A stretch of DNA of 64,000 nucleotides from Rhodanobacter sp. PCA2 (GCF_013620825.1 NZ_NJIC01000047.1:97436-161435), one strand, 5' to 3'; numbered from the stretch's first letter, positions 17,442 to 26,775 are shown. Made by a program: numbers and translations. The notes: generated from the letters alone by a model not told the origin.

Positions 17442-19316
17442 ATGCGCCTGCTTCCCTTCCTCGCCCTCGGCGCCCTGATGCTGCCGCTGGCCGCCCGCGC
17501 CAACGACCCGAACTCGTATGCCCAGCCCGACCAGGTGGTGGTGACGCATCTCAATTTGGACCTGAAGATCGACTTCCCGCACAAGCAGCTGGACGGCGTG
17601 GCCACGCTGAAGCTGGACTGGAAGAACCCGAAGGCGTCGGCGCTGGTGCTGGACACGCGCGACCTGAAGATCGGCTCCATCGCTGCGGTGGAGCCGAATG
17701 GCAAGACCAGCGCGCTGAAGTACGCGCTGGCGCCCGCCGACAAGGAGCTGGGCAGCAAGCTCACCATCGAGACGCCGAAGCATCCGGCGCAGGTGCGCAT
17801 CACCTATGCCACCTCGCCCGATGCCTCCGGCCTGCAGTGGCTGCCGCCCGCGCAGACGGCAGACAAGAAGGCGCCCTTCATGTTCTCGCAGTCCGAGTCC
17901 ATCCACGCGCGCTCCTGGGTGCCGCTGCAGGATTCGCCGGCGATCCGCTTCACCTACGACGCCCACGTCAGCGCGCCGAAGGACATCCGCGTGGTGATGA
18001 GCGCGCTCAACGACGCGAAGCATCCGCTGGACGGCAGCTTCCGCTTCGACCAGCCGCACCCGATTCCCTCCTACCTGCTGGCGATCGCCGCCGGCGACAT
18101 CGCGGTGAAGGAAACCGGGCCGCGCTCGGCGGTGTATGCGGAACCCTCCGTCGTCGACGGCGCCGCGCGCGAGTTCGCCGACACCGAGAAGATGATCGAC
18201 ACCGCGGAATCGCTGTACGGCCCGTACCGCTGGGGCCGCTACGACCTGCTGGTGCTGCCGCCCTCCTTCCCTTACGGCGGCATGGAAAATCCGAACATGA
18301 CCTTCGCCACGCCGACGATCATCGTGGGCGACAAGAGCCTGGTCAGCGTGATCTCGCACGAGCTGGCGCATTCCTGGTCCGGCAACCTGGTGACCAGCGC
18401 CTCGTGGCGCGACATCTGGCTCAACGAGGGCTTCACCACCTACGTGCAGGGCCGCATCACCGAGGCGCTGTACGGCAAGCGCCAGGCCGACGAAGAGGCG
18501 CTGCTGTCCGCGCGCGCACTGGAGAAATCCATCGGCCATATGCCGGCGAACTCGCAGAAGCTGGCGCCCGATCCGCGCGGCGTGGGTGCCGACGATGCGC
18601 TGTCCGACGTGGCCTACGACAAGGGCTCCTGGTTCCTGCGCACGCTGGAGCAGAAGTTCGGCCGCGAGCATTTCGACGCCTACCTCAAGGGCTATTTCGA
18701 CCACTTCGCCTGGCACAGCATCACCACCGAGCAGATGCTGGCGTGGCTGAAGCCGAACCTGATCGAGAAGTACCCCGGCAAGATGAGCTGGGACGAAGTG
18801 CAGCAGTGGGTCTACGGCACCGGCATCCCCAAGGATGCGCCGCTGCCGGATTCGCCGCGCTTCGACATGATCGACAAGGAGCGCGGCGCCTTCCTCGCCG
18901 GCACCCTGCCCGCCGCCAAGCTGGACGCGAAGGACTGGAACACCCAGGAGTGGATGTACTTCCTCGACCGCCTGCCCGACGCGCCCAGGCTGGAGCAGAT
19001 GCAGCAGCTCGACGCCGCCTGGCACCTCACCGGCACGCACAACGCCGAGATCGGCATGCGCTGGTACGTGCACGCGATCGCCGCCGGCGACAAGGCCGCA
19101 TGGCCGGCCGCCGCCGAGCACATGACGCGCATCGGCCGGCTCTACCTCACCATGCCGGTGTACGGCGCCTTCGCGAAGACGCCCGACGGCCTCGCCTACG
19201 CACAGCAGGTCTACGCCAAGGCGAAGGACGGCTACCACCCGCTGACCCAGCAGGCGGTGGAGCGGCTGTTCGCCAAGGCCGGGGCGAAGGCGAAGCAGCC
19301 CGCCGCGAAAAACTGA
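17442..19316 (+). CDS. M1 family metallopeptidase (aminopeptidase)
   Basis: Encodes 624 residues with a cleavable signal peptide (about 1-21), so it acts in the periplasm. GGMENPNMTF provides the substrate-recognition loop. The zinc site HELAHSWSGN has His306, Glu307 and His310, with the third ligand Glu in LNEGFTTYV about 19 residues on. A downstream Tyr and a helical C-terminal domain complete a leukotriene-A4-hydrolase/aminopeptidase-N type layout. It removes N-terminal amino acids from peptides. It is divergent from the DUF3348 operon with 219 bases between start codons. A 14-bp perfect hairpin follows the gene. Confidence 0.9.
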   Translation: MRLLPFLALGALMLPLAARANDPNSYAQPDQVVVTHLNLDLKIDFPHKQLDGVATLKLDWKNPKASALVLDTRDLKIGSIAAVEPNGKTSALKYALAPADKELGSKLTIETPKHPAQVRITYATSPDASGLQWLPPAQTADKKAPFMFSQSESIHARSWVPLQDSPAIRFTYDAHVSAPKDIRVVMSALNDAKHPLDGSFRFDQPHPIPSYLLAIAAGDIAVKETGPRSAVYAEPSVVDGAAREFADTEKMIDTAESLYGPYRWGRYDLLVLPPSFPYGGMENPNMTFATPTIIVGDKSLVSVISHELAHSWSGNLVTSASWRDIWLNEGFTTYVQGRITEALYGKRQADEEALLSARALEKSIGHMPANSQKLAPDPRGVGADDALSDVAYDKGSWFLRTLEQKFGREHFDAYLKGYFDHFAWHSITTEQMLAWLKPNLIEKYPGKMSWDEVQQWVYGTGIPKDAPLPDSPRFDMIDKERGAFLAGTLPAAKLDAKDWNTQEWMYFLDRLPDAPRLEQMQQLDAAWHLTGTHNAEIGMRWYVHAIAAGDKAAWPAAAEHMTRIGRLYLTMPVYGAFAKTPDGLAYAQQVYAKAKDGYHPLTQQAVERLFAKAGAKAKQPAAKN

Positions 19317-19322
19317 CGCAAC

Positions 19323-19355
19323 CTGCCCCGCTCCCTTGCGCAGGGAGCGGGGCAG
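19323..19355 (+). terminator. perfect 14-bp hairpin between peptidase and hydrolase genes
   Basis: CTGCCCCGCTCCCT (19323-19336) pairs exactly with AGGGAGCGGGGCAG (19342-19355) around a five-base loop, seven bases after the peptidase stop codon. No T-run follows, so it could be a Rho-assisted terminator, an mRNA-stabilising hairpin or a solitary palindromic repeat. Confidence 0.45.
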
Positions 19356-19377
19356 CCACCCTGCCGGAACCGACCCG

Positions 19378-20364
19378 ATGCCCACCACCGACACCTCCAC
19401 CCGCCCGCTGTGGCAGCGCATGCTGCTGCGCCGGCTGAAGTTCCTCGCCATCGTGGTCGTGGCGCTGGGCGTGCTGCTGGGCGGCAGCTACCTGTTCGCG
19501 CCGCAGTGGCTGTTCCGCGCCAACATCGCCCGCGAGGCGATGGCCGCGCACCTGGAAAAGCACACGGTGCAGGCCGGCGACACGACCTGGTCGTACTACG
19601 AAGGCGGCCAGGGGCCCACCATCGTGCTGCTGCACGGCTTCGCCGACGGCAAGGATGTGTGGCTGCCGCTGGCCAAGGAACTCACTCCGCACTTCCATCT
19701 CGTCATCCCCGACCTGCCGGGCTGGGGCGAGTCCTCGCGCGACATGCGCGCGAGCTACAACATCGACGCGCAGGCCGCGCGGCTGCAGAGCTTCGTGCAG
19801 ACGCTGGGCCTCGGCCGCTTCCTGCTGGTGGGCCACTCGATGGGCGGCGCGGTCGCCGGCACCTACGCCGCCGAGCACCCCGAGCACGTGGGCGAGCTGG
19901 CCCTGCTCGACGCGTTCGGATTGAAGTTCGACGAGAACGACTTCGCCCGCGAGACGCTGGCGGGCAAGAACCCGTTCGTGTTCTCCGACCGCGCCGGTTT
20001 CTGGCATGCGGCGGACATGGTCTTCGAAAAACGCCCGACGATCCCAGGCCGCTTCGTCGACGTGCTGGTGGCGCGCAACGTGAAGGACCACGCCTTCATC
20101 GAGAAGGTGCTGGCCGAACTGCGCGAGCCCTCGCAATACCTCGCCGTGCAGAACCGTCTCGACCAGCTCACCATGCCGGTGCTCGGCCTGTGGTGCCACG
20201 ACGACAAGGTCATCGACATCTCCGCGCTGGACGGCCTGCGCAACGGGCTCACCCACGCTCCGGCGATCAGCACCAGCACGCTCAATGGCTGCGGCCACAT
20301 GCCGGAGCTGGAGAAGCCCGAGGAAACCGCGCGCATCCTCACCGCGTTCGCGCTGTCGCACTGA
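19378..20364 (+). CDS. alpha/beta hydrolase, membrane-anchored
   Basis: Encodes 328 residues. The N-terminus has one hydrophobic helix (LKFLAIVVVALGVLLGGSYLF, about 20-40), consistent with a membrane anchor or uncleaved signal. The hydrolase domain shows LLHGFADGKDVW (oxyanion region), DLPGWGESS, the nucleophile elbow VGHSMGGAVAG with catalytic Ser, WCHDDKVI with Asp and GCGHMPELEKPEE with His. The substrate is not predictable; homologues include lipases and meta-cleavage-type hydrolases. The gene is separated from the M1 peptidase by a strong hairpin. Confidence 0.85.
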   Translation: MPTTDTSTRPLWQRMLLRRLKFLAIVVVALGVLLGGSYLFAPQWLFRANIAREAMAAHLEKHTVQAGDTTWSYYEGGQGPTIVLLHGFADGKDVWLPLAKELTPHFHLVIPDLPGWGESSRDMRASYNIDAQAARLQSFVQTLGLGRFLLVGHSMGGAVAGTYAAEHPEHVGELALLDAFGLKFDENDFARETLAGKNPFVFSDRAGFWHAADMVFEKRPTIPGRFVDVLVARNVKDHAFIEKVLAELREPSQYLAVQNRLDQLTMPVLGLWCHDDKVIDISALDGLRNGLTHAPAISTSTLNGCGHMPELEKPEETARILTAFALSH

Positions 20365-20467
20365 GCGCAGCGCCGTCCCGGAAGCCAGGCCCCGGCAGCC
20401 GACGCCTGGCGCTGTTCGGATTGTTGTGCCGGTTCGGCCCGCTGCCGGCAAGCGACGCTTCAGACGA

Positions 20468-21085
20468 TCAAAGCAGGCCCGGAATCAACGCCCGGGTGGT
20501 GCGCATGTAATCCACGTAGCGACTGCCGAAGCGTTCGCGCATCCATGCTTCCTCGTGGCGCAGCTTGAACCAGAACGCGACCGCGGCCAGCGCCAGCACC
20601 AGCAGTCCGCGCCACTGGCCGAACACCAGCGCGGTGCCCAGCAGGCCAAGCAGGATGCCGGTGTAGATCGGATGCCGCACCCAGCGATACGGGCCGGCCA
20701 CCACCAGCTCGTGGTCCTGCTTCAGCTGCACCGTGGCGCTCCAGTTGCGCCCCAGCGTGACGCGCGCCCAGCAGGCGAAGCCCAGGCCCGGAAGCAGCAG
20801 CGCCAGGCCCAGCCAGTGCCACGCCGCCGAGGGCGGCAGGAAGCGCAGCCACAACCACACCACGCCCGCGCCGGGCGGCCCCATGAACAGCAGGATCACG
20901 GCGAGCACCAGCGGCACCCGGTACACCAGCATCCCGCCCAGGCTGTCCACCCGCGCGGCGCGCTTGTTGCCCAGCGCGCCCACCGACCAGTACAGCAGCC
21001 AGGCCAGCCAGATCGCGGCGACGGCGATGGTCCAGGGAGAGGACACGGCGACGGTTTCCACGCGGACGATGCCGCCAGCATGCAA
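20468..21085 (-). CDS. isoprenylcysteine carboxyl methyltransferase (ICMT) family membrane protein
   Basis: Encodes 205 residues with about five membrane helices. The conserved C-terminal block of ICMT/phospholipid-methyltransferase proteins is present: HELVVAGPYRWVRHPIYTGILLGLLGTAL (about 125-153), where RHPxY contributes to SAM binding, followed by KLRHEEAWMRERFGSRYVDYM with the typical E-E pair. Bacterial members are SAM-dependent membrane methyltransferases of mostly unknown substrate. The start is uncertain: MHAGGIV at 21085 is the longest sensible choice, while GTG codons a few residues later are possible. It is convergent with the hydrolase gene. Confidence 0.8.
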   Translation of the reverse strand: MHAGGIVRVETVAVSSPWTIAVAAIWLAWLLYWSVGALGNKRAARVDSLGGMLVYRVPLVLAVILLFMGPPGAGVVWLWLRFLPPSAAWHWLGLALLLPGLGFACWARVTLGRNWSATVQLKQDHELVVAGPYRWVRHPIYTGILLGLLGTALVFGQWRGLLVLALAAVAFWFKLRHEEAWMRERFGSRYVDYMRTTRALIPGLL

Positions 21086-21282
21086 CGTCGCCGCGCGATG
21101 ATCGAGTGCGGGCGCCTACTCCGTTCAGCGAAACGCCACGCGGGCGCAGGCCGGAGCGCATGGATGCGCGACTGCGGGCGGCGGGCAGGCCAGCGGCCTG
21201 TTCCATCCCTGTCTCAGCGGCGGAGATTTCCCGCGGCTAGCATGCGCACGATATTCCGCTGACGGACTTCGGGGAGCGCACG

Positions 21283-22446
21283 ATGCTGAACACTCTGGCG
21301 GTCGCGAACTATCGTTCGATCCGCTCGCTGGTCGTGCCGCTGGGGCGGCTCAACCTGGTTACCGGCGCGAACGGCAGCGGGAAGTCCAACCTCTACCGCG
21401 CGCTGCGGCTGCTGGCGGAATCGGCCGGCGGCGGCGTGGTGGGCGCGCTGGCCCGCGAAGGCGGCCTGTCTTCCGTGCTGTGGGCCGGCCCCGAACGCAT
21501 CTCCGGGCGCATGCGCCGGGGCGAGGTGCCGGTCCAGGGCGTGGTCCGGCAACAGTCCGTGGGCCTGAAGCTGGGTTTCGCCGGCGAGGACTTCGGCTAC
21601 GCCATGGACCTCGGCTTTCCGCCGCCACCGAACCGGCCCGCGTTCGCGCTGGACCCGGAGTTCAAGCGCGAGGCGATCTGGAGCGGCCCGTTCCTGCGCG
21701 CGTCCAACACGCTGGTCGACCGCCGCGGTCCGCTGGCGCGCGTGCGCGATGCGCGCGCCTGGCGGGTGGTGTCCGAGCATCTCGATGCGTTCGAGAGCCT
21801 GCTCACCCAGGTGGCCGATCCGGAGCGTGCGCCGGAGGCGCTGCGCGTGCGCGAGTCGATCCGGGCATGGCGCTTCTACGACCATTTCCGCTCGGATCGC
21901 GAGGCGCCGGCGCGGCAAGCCCACTGGGGCACGCGCACGGTGGTGCTGGGCCACGATGGCGCCGACCTCGCCGCGGCCTGGGAAACGATACGCGAGATCG
22001 GCGACCCGGCGGCGCTGGACGCCGCGGTGGAGGACGCGTTTCCCGGGGCGAAGGTGGACATCGCCGCGTACGACGGCCGCTTCACCCTGCTGTTTTCGCA
22101 GCACGGCCTGCTGCGGCCGCTTTCCGCGATGGAGCTGTCCGATGGAACGCTGCGCTACCTGCTGTGGATCGCCGCGCTGCACACGCCACGGCCGCCGCCG
22201 CTGATGGTGTTGAACGAGCCCGAGACCAGCCTGCATCCCGACCTGCTGCCCGCGCTGGCACGCCTCATCATCCACGCCGCCACGCGCAGCCAGGTGTGGG
22301 TGGTGTCGCATGCGTCGCGCCTGATCGCCGCGCTGGAGGCGGCTCCCGACTGCCGCACGATCACGCTGGAGAAGGACTTCAGCGAGACCCGCGTGGCGGG
22401 GCAGCGCGAGCTGGACGAACCGGCCTGGTATTGGCCGGAACGCTAG
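21283..22446 (+). CDS. AAA family ATPase (RecF/OLD-like ABC-type ATPase)
   Basis: Encodes 387 residues. Walker A is GANGSGKSNLYRAL at about residues 28-41, immediately after FxxYRS-type RecF-like N-terminal sequence (VANYRSIRSLVVPLGRLNLVTG). The C-terminal half has a signature-like ELSDGTLRYLLW and a Walker B/D-loop MVLNEPETSLHPDLLPALARLI, then VSHASRLI with the switch His. It lacks the TOPRIM nuclease domain of OLD proteins and ends shortly after the ATPase. Such stand-alone ATPases are found as housekeeping genes of unknown role and in defence loci. No partner nuclease is adjacent. Confidence 0.85.
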   Translation: MLNTLAVANYRSIRSLVVPLGRLNLVTGANGSGKSNLYRALRLLAESAGGGVVGALAREGGLSSVLWAGPERISGRMRRGEVPVQGVVRQQSVGLKLGFAGEDFGYAMDLGFPPPPNRPAFALDPEFKREAIWSGPFLRASNTLVDRRGPLARVRDARAWRVVSEHLDAFESLLTQVADPERAPEALRVRESIRAWRFYDHFRSDREAPARQAHWGTRTVVLGHDGADLAAAWETIREIGDPAALDAAVEDAFPGAKVDIAAYDGRFTLLFSQHGLLRPLSAMELSDGTLRYLLWIAALHTPRPPPLMVLNEPETSLHPDLLPALARLIIHAATRSQVWVVSHASRLIAALEAAPDCRTITLEKDFSETRVAGQRELDEPAWYWPER

Positions 22447-22561
22447 GCGCCGCCCGCCGCCGGAAGAATCCGCGCAGGCCGGTCGATTTGCCGCCGCCCC
22501 GTTCGTCGTTACCGCAAAGGCCAGGTGCCGGCGCGGCATCGCCACCATCGAGGAGAAAACC

Positions 22562-22963
22562 GTGAGCAGACAGGTATTCATCAACCTTCCGGTCGCCGAC
22601 CTTTCGCGCTCGGTCGCGTTCTTCGCCGCGCTCGGCTTCGCACGGAATCCGCAGTTCAGCGACGACGCCGGCGCGTGCATCGTGGTCAGCGACACGATTT
22701 CGGTGATGCTGCTCACCCACGTCCGCTTCCGCGACTTCACGCCCAGGGCCGTGTGCGACACCAGCAAGGCGGTGGAGGTGCTGCTGTCGCTCAGCTGCGC
22801 CAGCCGCGAAGAAGTCGACAGCCTGGTCGCGAAGGCGATCGCCGCGGGCGGCTGGACCTACGACGAGCCGGAGGATTTCGGCTTCATGTACACGCACAGC
22901 TTCATCGACCCGGACGGCCACGGCTGGGGGCTGCTGCACATGAGTCCCGCGCCGGCGCCGTAG
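22562..22963 (+). CDS. VOC (glyoxalase/bleomycin resistance) family protein
   Basis: Encodes 133 residues from a GTG start with AGGAG six bases upstream. It has the VOC fold pattern VFINLPVADLSRSVAFFAALGF at the N-terminus and a C-terminal FIDPDGHGWGLLHM. The N-terminal His of true glyoxalases is replaced by Asn (FINLPV), as in the lactoylglutathione-lyase-like subgroup of unknown activity. The function cannot be predicted. It is convergent with the STAS gene, with 11 bases between stop codons. Confidence 0.85.
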   Translation: MSRQVFINLPVADLSRSVAFFAALGFARNPQFSDDAGACIVVSDTISVMLLTHVRFRDFTPRAVCDTSKAVEVLLSLSCASREEVDSLVAKAIAAGGWTYDEPEDFGFMYTHSFIDPDGHGWGLLHMSPAPAP

Positions 22964-22974
22964 CGACCGGCGGC

Positions 22975-23370
22975 TCAGGCGTGGCCGGCCGGACCGGCAC
23001 CGGTGATCTGGCGCTGCATGTGGTCGAGGTACTGGTCCAGCTCCGTCGCGTTCGCGAAGACCTCGTGCAGCGGCACCGCCTTCACGATGTCGAACACCTT
23101 GCGCACCTGCGGCTGCGGGTTGAGCAGCAGCGTGTTGCCGCCGCGGGCGCGCATGCTCTTGCGCACCATCGCGATGCTGCGCAGGCCGGCGCTGCTGATG
23201 TACTCCAGCGCGGACAGGTCCAGCACCACGGTGCCGCCTTCCGCCACGCGCGGCAGCACGTCCAGCATGGCCCGGTCGAAGTCGTTGAAGGTCTGGGCGT
23301 CGAGCCGGCCGTGCAGGTGCAGGGTCGTGCGCGCAGGGGATTCGCTTTCAGTGTTCAGGCTGAATGTCAT
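22975..23370 (-). CDS. STAS domain anti-sigma factor antagonist
   Basis: Encodes 131 residues. The STAS core VVLDLSALEYISSAGLRSI (about 48-66) places the phosphorylatable Ser at about residue 60, in the SAGL motif that corresponds to Ser58 of SpoIIAA. The family is phosphorylated by an RsbW/SpoIIAB-type kinase and dephosphorylated by an SpoIIE/RsbU-type phosphatase. Both enzymes are encoded as one polypeptide by the gene immediately upstream, whose 3' end overlaps this gene's start by 23 bases. The target sigma factor or other output is not encoded nearby. Confidence 0.9.
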   Translation of the reverse strand: MTFSLNTESESPARTTLHLHGRLDAQTFNDFDRAMLDVLPRVAEGGTVVLDLSALEYISSAGLRSIAMVRKSMRARGGNTLLLNPQPQVRKVFDIVKAVPLHEVFANATELDQYLDHMQRQITGAGPAGHA

Positions 23371-25684
23371 GGCCGGATTCCGCAGGTGCAGGGTGGAGGA
23401 AGCGCAGCAGCAGGTGGTTGCCCTGCTCGTCGTGGCTGTAGCTGAGTTCGCTGGCCATGGCGCGTACCAGGTGGATGCCCAGGCCGCCGACCACGTCGGC
23501 GTCGGCCAGGTCGCCGGTGAGGTTGGGCGCCGGCGCCTGCAACGGATCGAACGGGCGGCCGTCGTGGTGCAGCTCGACCACCACCGCATCCTCGACCCGG
23601 CGCAGGTGCAGGCCGATCCGGTGCTGCAGACCGTCGTCGCGGCCGTGCTCCACCATGTTGACCATGAGTTCCTCCAGCACCAGGCGGATGTCCTCGCGCA
23701 CCGCGGGCAACACGCCCTGGGCGCGCAGCGAGGCCTCGCAACGCTCCAGCGTGGCGAATACCTCGTCCATCGACGCCTCGATCGTCAGGTCCAGCATGTG
23801 CGCGTTCCCGTCGGCCAGCGCATGATGCCAGTTCAGCGCGAGGACGGTGATGTCGTCGGCCTGTGCGGCGCCGGCGGCGAAGCGGTCGACCTCGGCCAGC
23901 AACCCGTCCGCCAGTTCGGCGGAGGCGCATGACGCAGCCTGTCGCAGGCAGGCGAGCAGGCGTTCGACGCCGAACATCTGCCCGTCCGTGTCGCTCGCCT
24001 CGGTGATGCCGTCGGTGTAGAGCATCAGGGTCTGGCCGGGCTGCAGCCACAGCGTGCGGGCGGGATAGCGCGCGTCCTCGTCCAGCCCCAGCGCGGCGCC
24101 GGTCTCCAGCTCGAGCAGCCGCGCGCCGTCCGCGTCGCACAGCACGGGCGGTTCGTGGCCGGCGCTGGACATCACCAGCTCGCCGGTGGACGTGTCGAGC
24201 ATGCCGCAGGACAGGCTCACGAACATGCAGTTCTCGTTGTGGCGGCACAGTTCGAGATTGAGCATGGCGAGCAGGTGCTGCGGCGAGCGAGCGCGGGGCG
24301 CGAGCGCCTTCGCCAGCGTGATCGTGCGCGCCATGAACAGCGCCGCGGGAATGCCCTTGTCGGACACGTCGCCCACCATCACGCAGAAGCGCCGTTCGCC
24401 CAGCATGAAGTAGCTGTAGAGGTCGCCGCCCACCGCGCGCGCCGGCCGCAGCAGCGCGCGCAGCTCGAAATTCTCGCAGCGGGCGTCGATGTAGTGCTCG
24501 CCCGGCAGCAGCGCGGTCTGGATCTGGTGCGCGATGTCCAGCTCGCTGGCCAGGCGCTGCTGTTCCTTCGCGTTGCGCGTCAGCTCCGCGATGTGCAGCG
24601 CCAGCTCCCTGCGCATGCGGTCGAACGCGTGCGTCAGCCGGCCGACTTCGTCGGGGAAGCGCGCGCGCGGCAATTCGAACGCAAGCGCGCCGCGCGCCAC
24701 CTGCTCGGCGCGCGTGGCCAGCGTGCCCAGCGGGGCGAGCGTGCGGCGCGTCGCCAGCAGCGTGATCGCCGCCACCGCCAGCAACGCGAGCAGCCCCAGC
24801 AGCAGCACGCGCATGAACGCCTGGCGCACCCCGGCGTAGATCATGGCCTCCGGCATGGCCAGGCCAAAACTCCAGTGCGTGCCTTCGACGGGAAACAGGT
24901 AGATCCACACCGGCTTGCCGCCGGCCTGCGGATTCTGAGCGATCGCCAGCCGCACGCGGGCGGTGCCCGGTTGCGCCAGCGCACGCAGCAGCGCGGGATC
25001 GCCGCGCTGGCCGACCATGGCGGGATTGTCGTGCGCGAGATAGGCGCCGCCCTCGTCCAGCACGAACGCGTAGGCGCCCGGAGGTTTGCGCAACTCCCCG
25101 AGTATGAGGTTGAGCCAGTCCAGCGAGACGTCGGCGTTGATCAGGCCGATGGCCTGGCCGTCGCGCTGGATCACGGCCGAGTAATTGACCAGCTCGCGCC
25201 TGCGCGACAGCGAATGGAAGTGCCGCTGCCAGCAACCTTGCGCGCAGTGCAGCCCCACGCGGAACCAGTTCGCCTCCCAGTACGGCTTGGGGTCCTTGCG
25301 CATGTCGCGCCAGCCCAGCGAACCGTCGTCCTGCCGATTGACGAAGGGCGACTCCGGCGGGTTGTCCGCCGCGGGCACGAAGGCCGCCGCCAGCCCCGAC
25401 AGGTCGGTGTTGCGCGCGAGCGCGTCGCGCAACAAGGCCTCGGCATCGCCCGAGCGCGTCGCCATCGCGGTGGCCAGCGTCCGCGAGGTGTCGGCCACGC
25501 GGGCCAGCCGCTGTTCGATGCGCGCGCCCGCCTCGCCCGCCAGCGCCGTGGCTTCGCCGTGCGCCTGCCGCAGGATCTCTCCGCTCACCAGGTAGAACAG
25601 CAGGCCGCCGGCGATCGCGAGCACCACCAGGGAGCCGGCAAGCACCCACAACGACAGCCGCGAAGCGATGCTTCGGAACAACAT
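23348..25684 (-). CDS. membrane-bound SpoIIE-type phosphatase fused to an RsbW-like kinase domain
   Basis: Encodes 778 residues. In order: transmembrane helix (about 12-33), periplasmic cache-like sensor (34-290), second helix (291-311), HAMP (312-365), PP2C/SpoIIE phosphatase (about 400-618) with the metal-binding VGGDLY, GDVSDKG and ADDITV motifs, and a C-terminal GHKL ATPase domain (about 635-775). The last has an N-box, LVLEELMVNMVEHG, and a G-box, VVGGLGIHL. It therefore carries both opposing activities of a partner switch. Its substrate is presumably the STAS protein encoded next. ATG at 25684 is chosen over one at 25711 because a purine-rich site precedes it and the first helix then begins the protein. 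Confidence 0.9.
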   Translation of the reverse strand: MLFRSIASRLSLWVLAGSLVVLAIAGGLLFYLVSGEILRQAHGEATALAGEAGARIEQRLARVADTSRTLATAMATRSGDAEALLRDALARNTDLSGLAAAFVPAADNPPESPFVNRQDDGSLGWRDMRKDPKPYWEANWFRVGLHCAQGCWQRHFHSLSRRRELVNYSAVIQRDGQAIGLINADVSLDWLNLILGELRKPPGAYAFVLDEGGAYLAHDNPAMVGQRGDPALLRALAQPGTARVRLAIAQNPQAGGKPVWIYLFPVEGTHWSFGLAMPEAMIYAGVRQAFMRVLLLGLLALLAVAAITLLATRRTLAPLGTLATRAEQVARGALAFELPRARFPDEVGRLTHAFDRMRRELALHIAELTRNAKEQQRLASELDIAHQIQTALLPGEHYIDARCENFELRALLRPARAVGGDLYSYFMLGERRFCVMVGDVSDKGIPAALFMARTITLAKALAPRARSPQHLLAMLNLELCRHNENCMFVSLSCGMLDTSTGELVMSSAGHEPPVLCDADGARLLELETGAALGLDEDARYPARTLWLQPGQTLMLYTDGITEASDTDGQMFGVERLLACLRQAASCASAELADGLLAEVDRFAAGAAQADDITVLALNWHHALADGNAHMLDLTIEASMDEVFATLERCEASLRAQGVLPAVREDIRLVLEELMVNMVEHGRDDGLQHRIGLHLRRVEDAVVVELHHDGRPFDPLQAPAPNLTGDLADADVVGGLGIHLVRAMASELSYSHDEQGNHLLLRFLHPAPAESGHDIQPEH

Positions 25685-25873
25685 GGCGCGTCCCCCTGCA
25701 GACCCCGCCATTCAGCCACGCGCGATCCCGTCCCGGCAAGCACGTGGCAAGGCTGTTTGTGCGCTGCGTCTCGCTTGGGCGCGCGGTGCTGCGGCCGGCT
25801 TGCAACGCCCTTGAAACAACACGCGCAGGCGGGTGGGACGGCAGTGCTGCCACGCCGCTCAGCCGGCGCGGTT

Positions 25874-26644
25874 TCAATCCGCGACGTCGGCCACCAACCG
25901 GTCGAGTTCCGCCTTCAGCGTGGCGCCGTTGACGCGCAGCCAGTCGCGCTGTTCGCCCCACTCGGGCAGCAGCTGGCTCACCTGCGCCCAGAAGCGCGGC
26001 GCGTGGCTGCGCACGCGCAGGTGGCAGAGTTCGTGCACCAGCACGTAGCGCAGCGCGGCGGGCGGGGCGAGCGCGAGCGCGAGATCGAGGTTGATGCGAT
26101 CGCGGGTGTCGAGGCTGCCCCACAGGCTTTTCATCGGGCGCACCTTGAGCGCGGTGGGCGCGAGGCCCAGCTGCGGCACGTAGAACGCGAGCCAGCGCGA
26201 GACGTCGCGGCGGATCAGCGATTCCAGGTGCGAGGCGAGCAGGCCGCGCGCCACCGGCAGCGCGCGGGTGTGCGGGCGCGGGATCACCAGGGTGAGGCCG
26301 TCGGGTTGCGCCTCGATCTTCGGATAGGCGCCCTCGGCCCAGTCCAGCGTGGCCAGCTCGCCGCGCAGCGGCAGCGTGGTGGCGTGGCCGACGCGCAGCG
26401 GGGGCAGCGGCTTCACGATCAGGTTGAGTTCGTCGAGCTTCTGTTCCAGCCAGTCGGCGTGGTGGCGCAGGAAGGCGCTGACCTGGGCCGGATGGGTGCC
26501 GTCGGGGTAGGTCACGCGCGCGCCCTTGGGCGTGACGGTGAGGCGCAGCCGGCGCGCACGCGGGTGGGCGGCCTTGAGCACGCGGATGATGTTGCCGCCT
26601 GCGGTCGCCAGTTCCAACCAGTCGCCTTCGAGATGCTGCGCCAT
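25874..26644 (-). CDS. YgjP-like (SprT/DUF45) metallopeptidase
   Basis: Encodes 256 residues. The zinc-peptidase motif YVLVHELCHLRVRSHAPRFWAQVSQLLP (about 200-227) has HELCH with a third His in the following SHxPRFW, as in YgjP/M48-like WLM-type proteins. The N-terminal part has the basic RARRLRLTVTPKGARVTYP segment typical of the family. The cellular role is unclear. The stop codon of this gene is 189 bases from the start of the SpoIIE-like gene. rdgC lies upstream on the same strand. Confidence 0.85.
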   Translation of the reverse strand: MAQHLEGDWLELATAGGNIIRVLKAAHPRARRLRLTVTPKGARVTYPDGTHPAQVSAFLRHHADWLEQKLDELNLIVKPLPPLRVGHATTLPLRGELATLDWAEGAYPKIEAQPDGLTLVIPRPHTRALPVARGLLASHLESLIRRDVSRWLAFYVPQLGLAPTALKVRPMKSLWGSLDTRDRINLDLALALAPPAALRYVLVHELCHLRVRSHAPRFWAQVSQLLPEWGEQRDWLRVNGATLKAELDRLVADVAD

Positions 26645-26775
26645 GATCCTGCTGCCTGCCCAACCGGTGACAGGCCGTCGGTCGGCCTGCCCGGACGGAC
26701 AGTATGCGGGGAGACCCTTACCCCTGTGCAAGGGCCGTGAATGGCAGGGCCGCCAGGCCTTGCCCGGCGCCAGTC

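Noticed and set aside
20365..20467. Terminator between the hydrolase and ICMT genes (GCCAGGC/GCCTGGC arms).
   Set aside because: Arms are only seven bases with a 13-base loop and no T-run, too weak to list.
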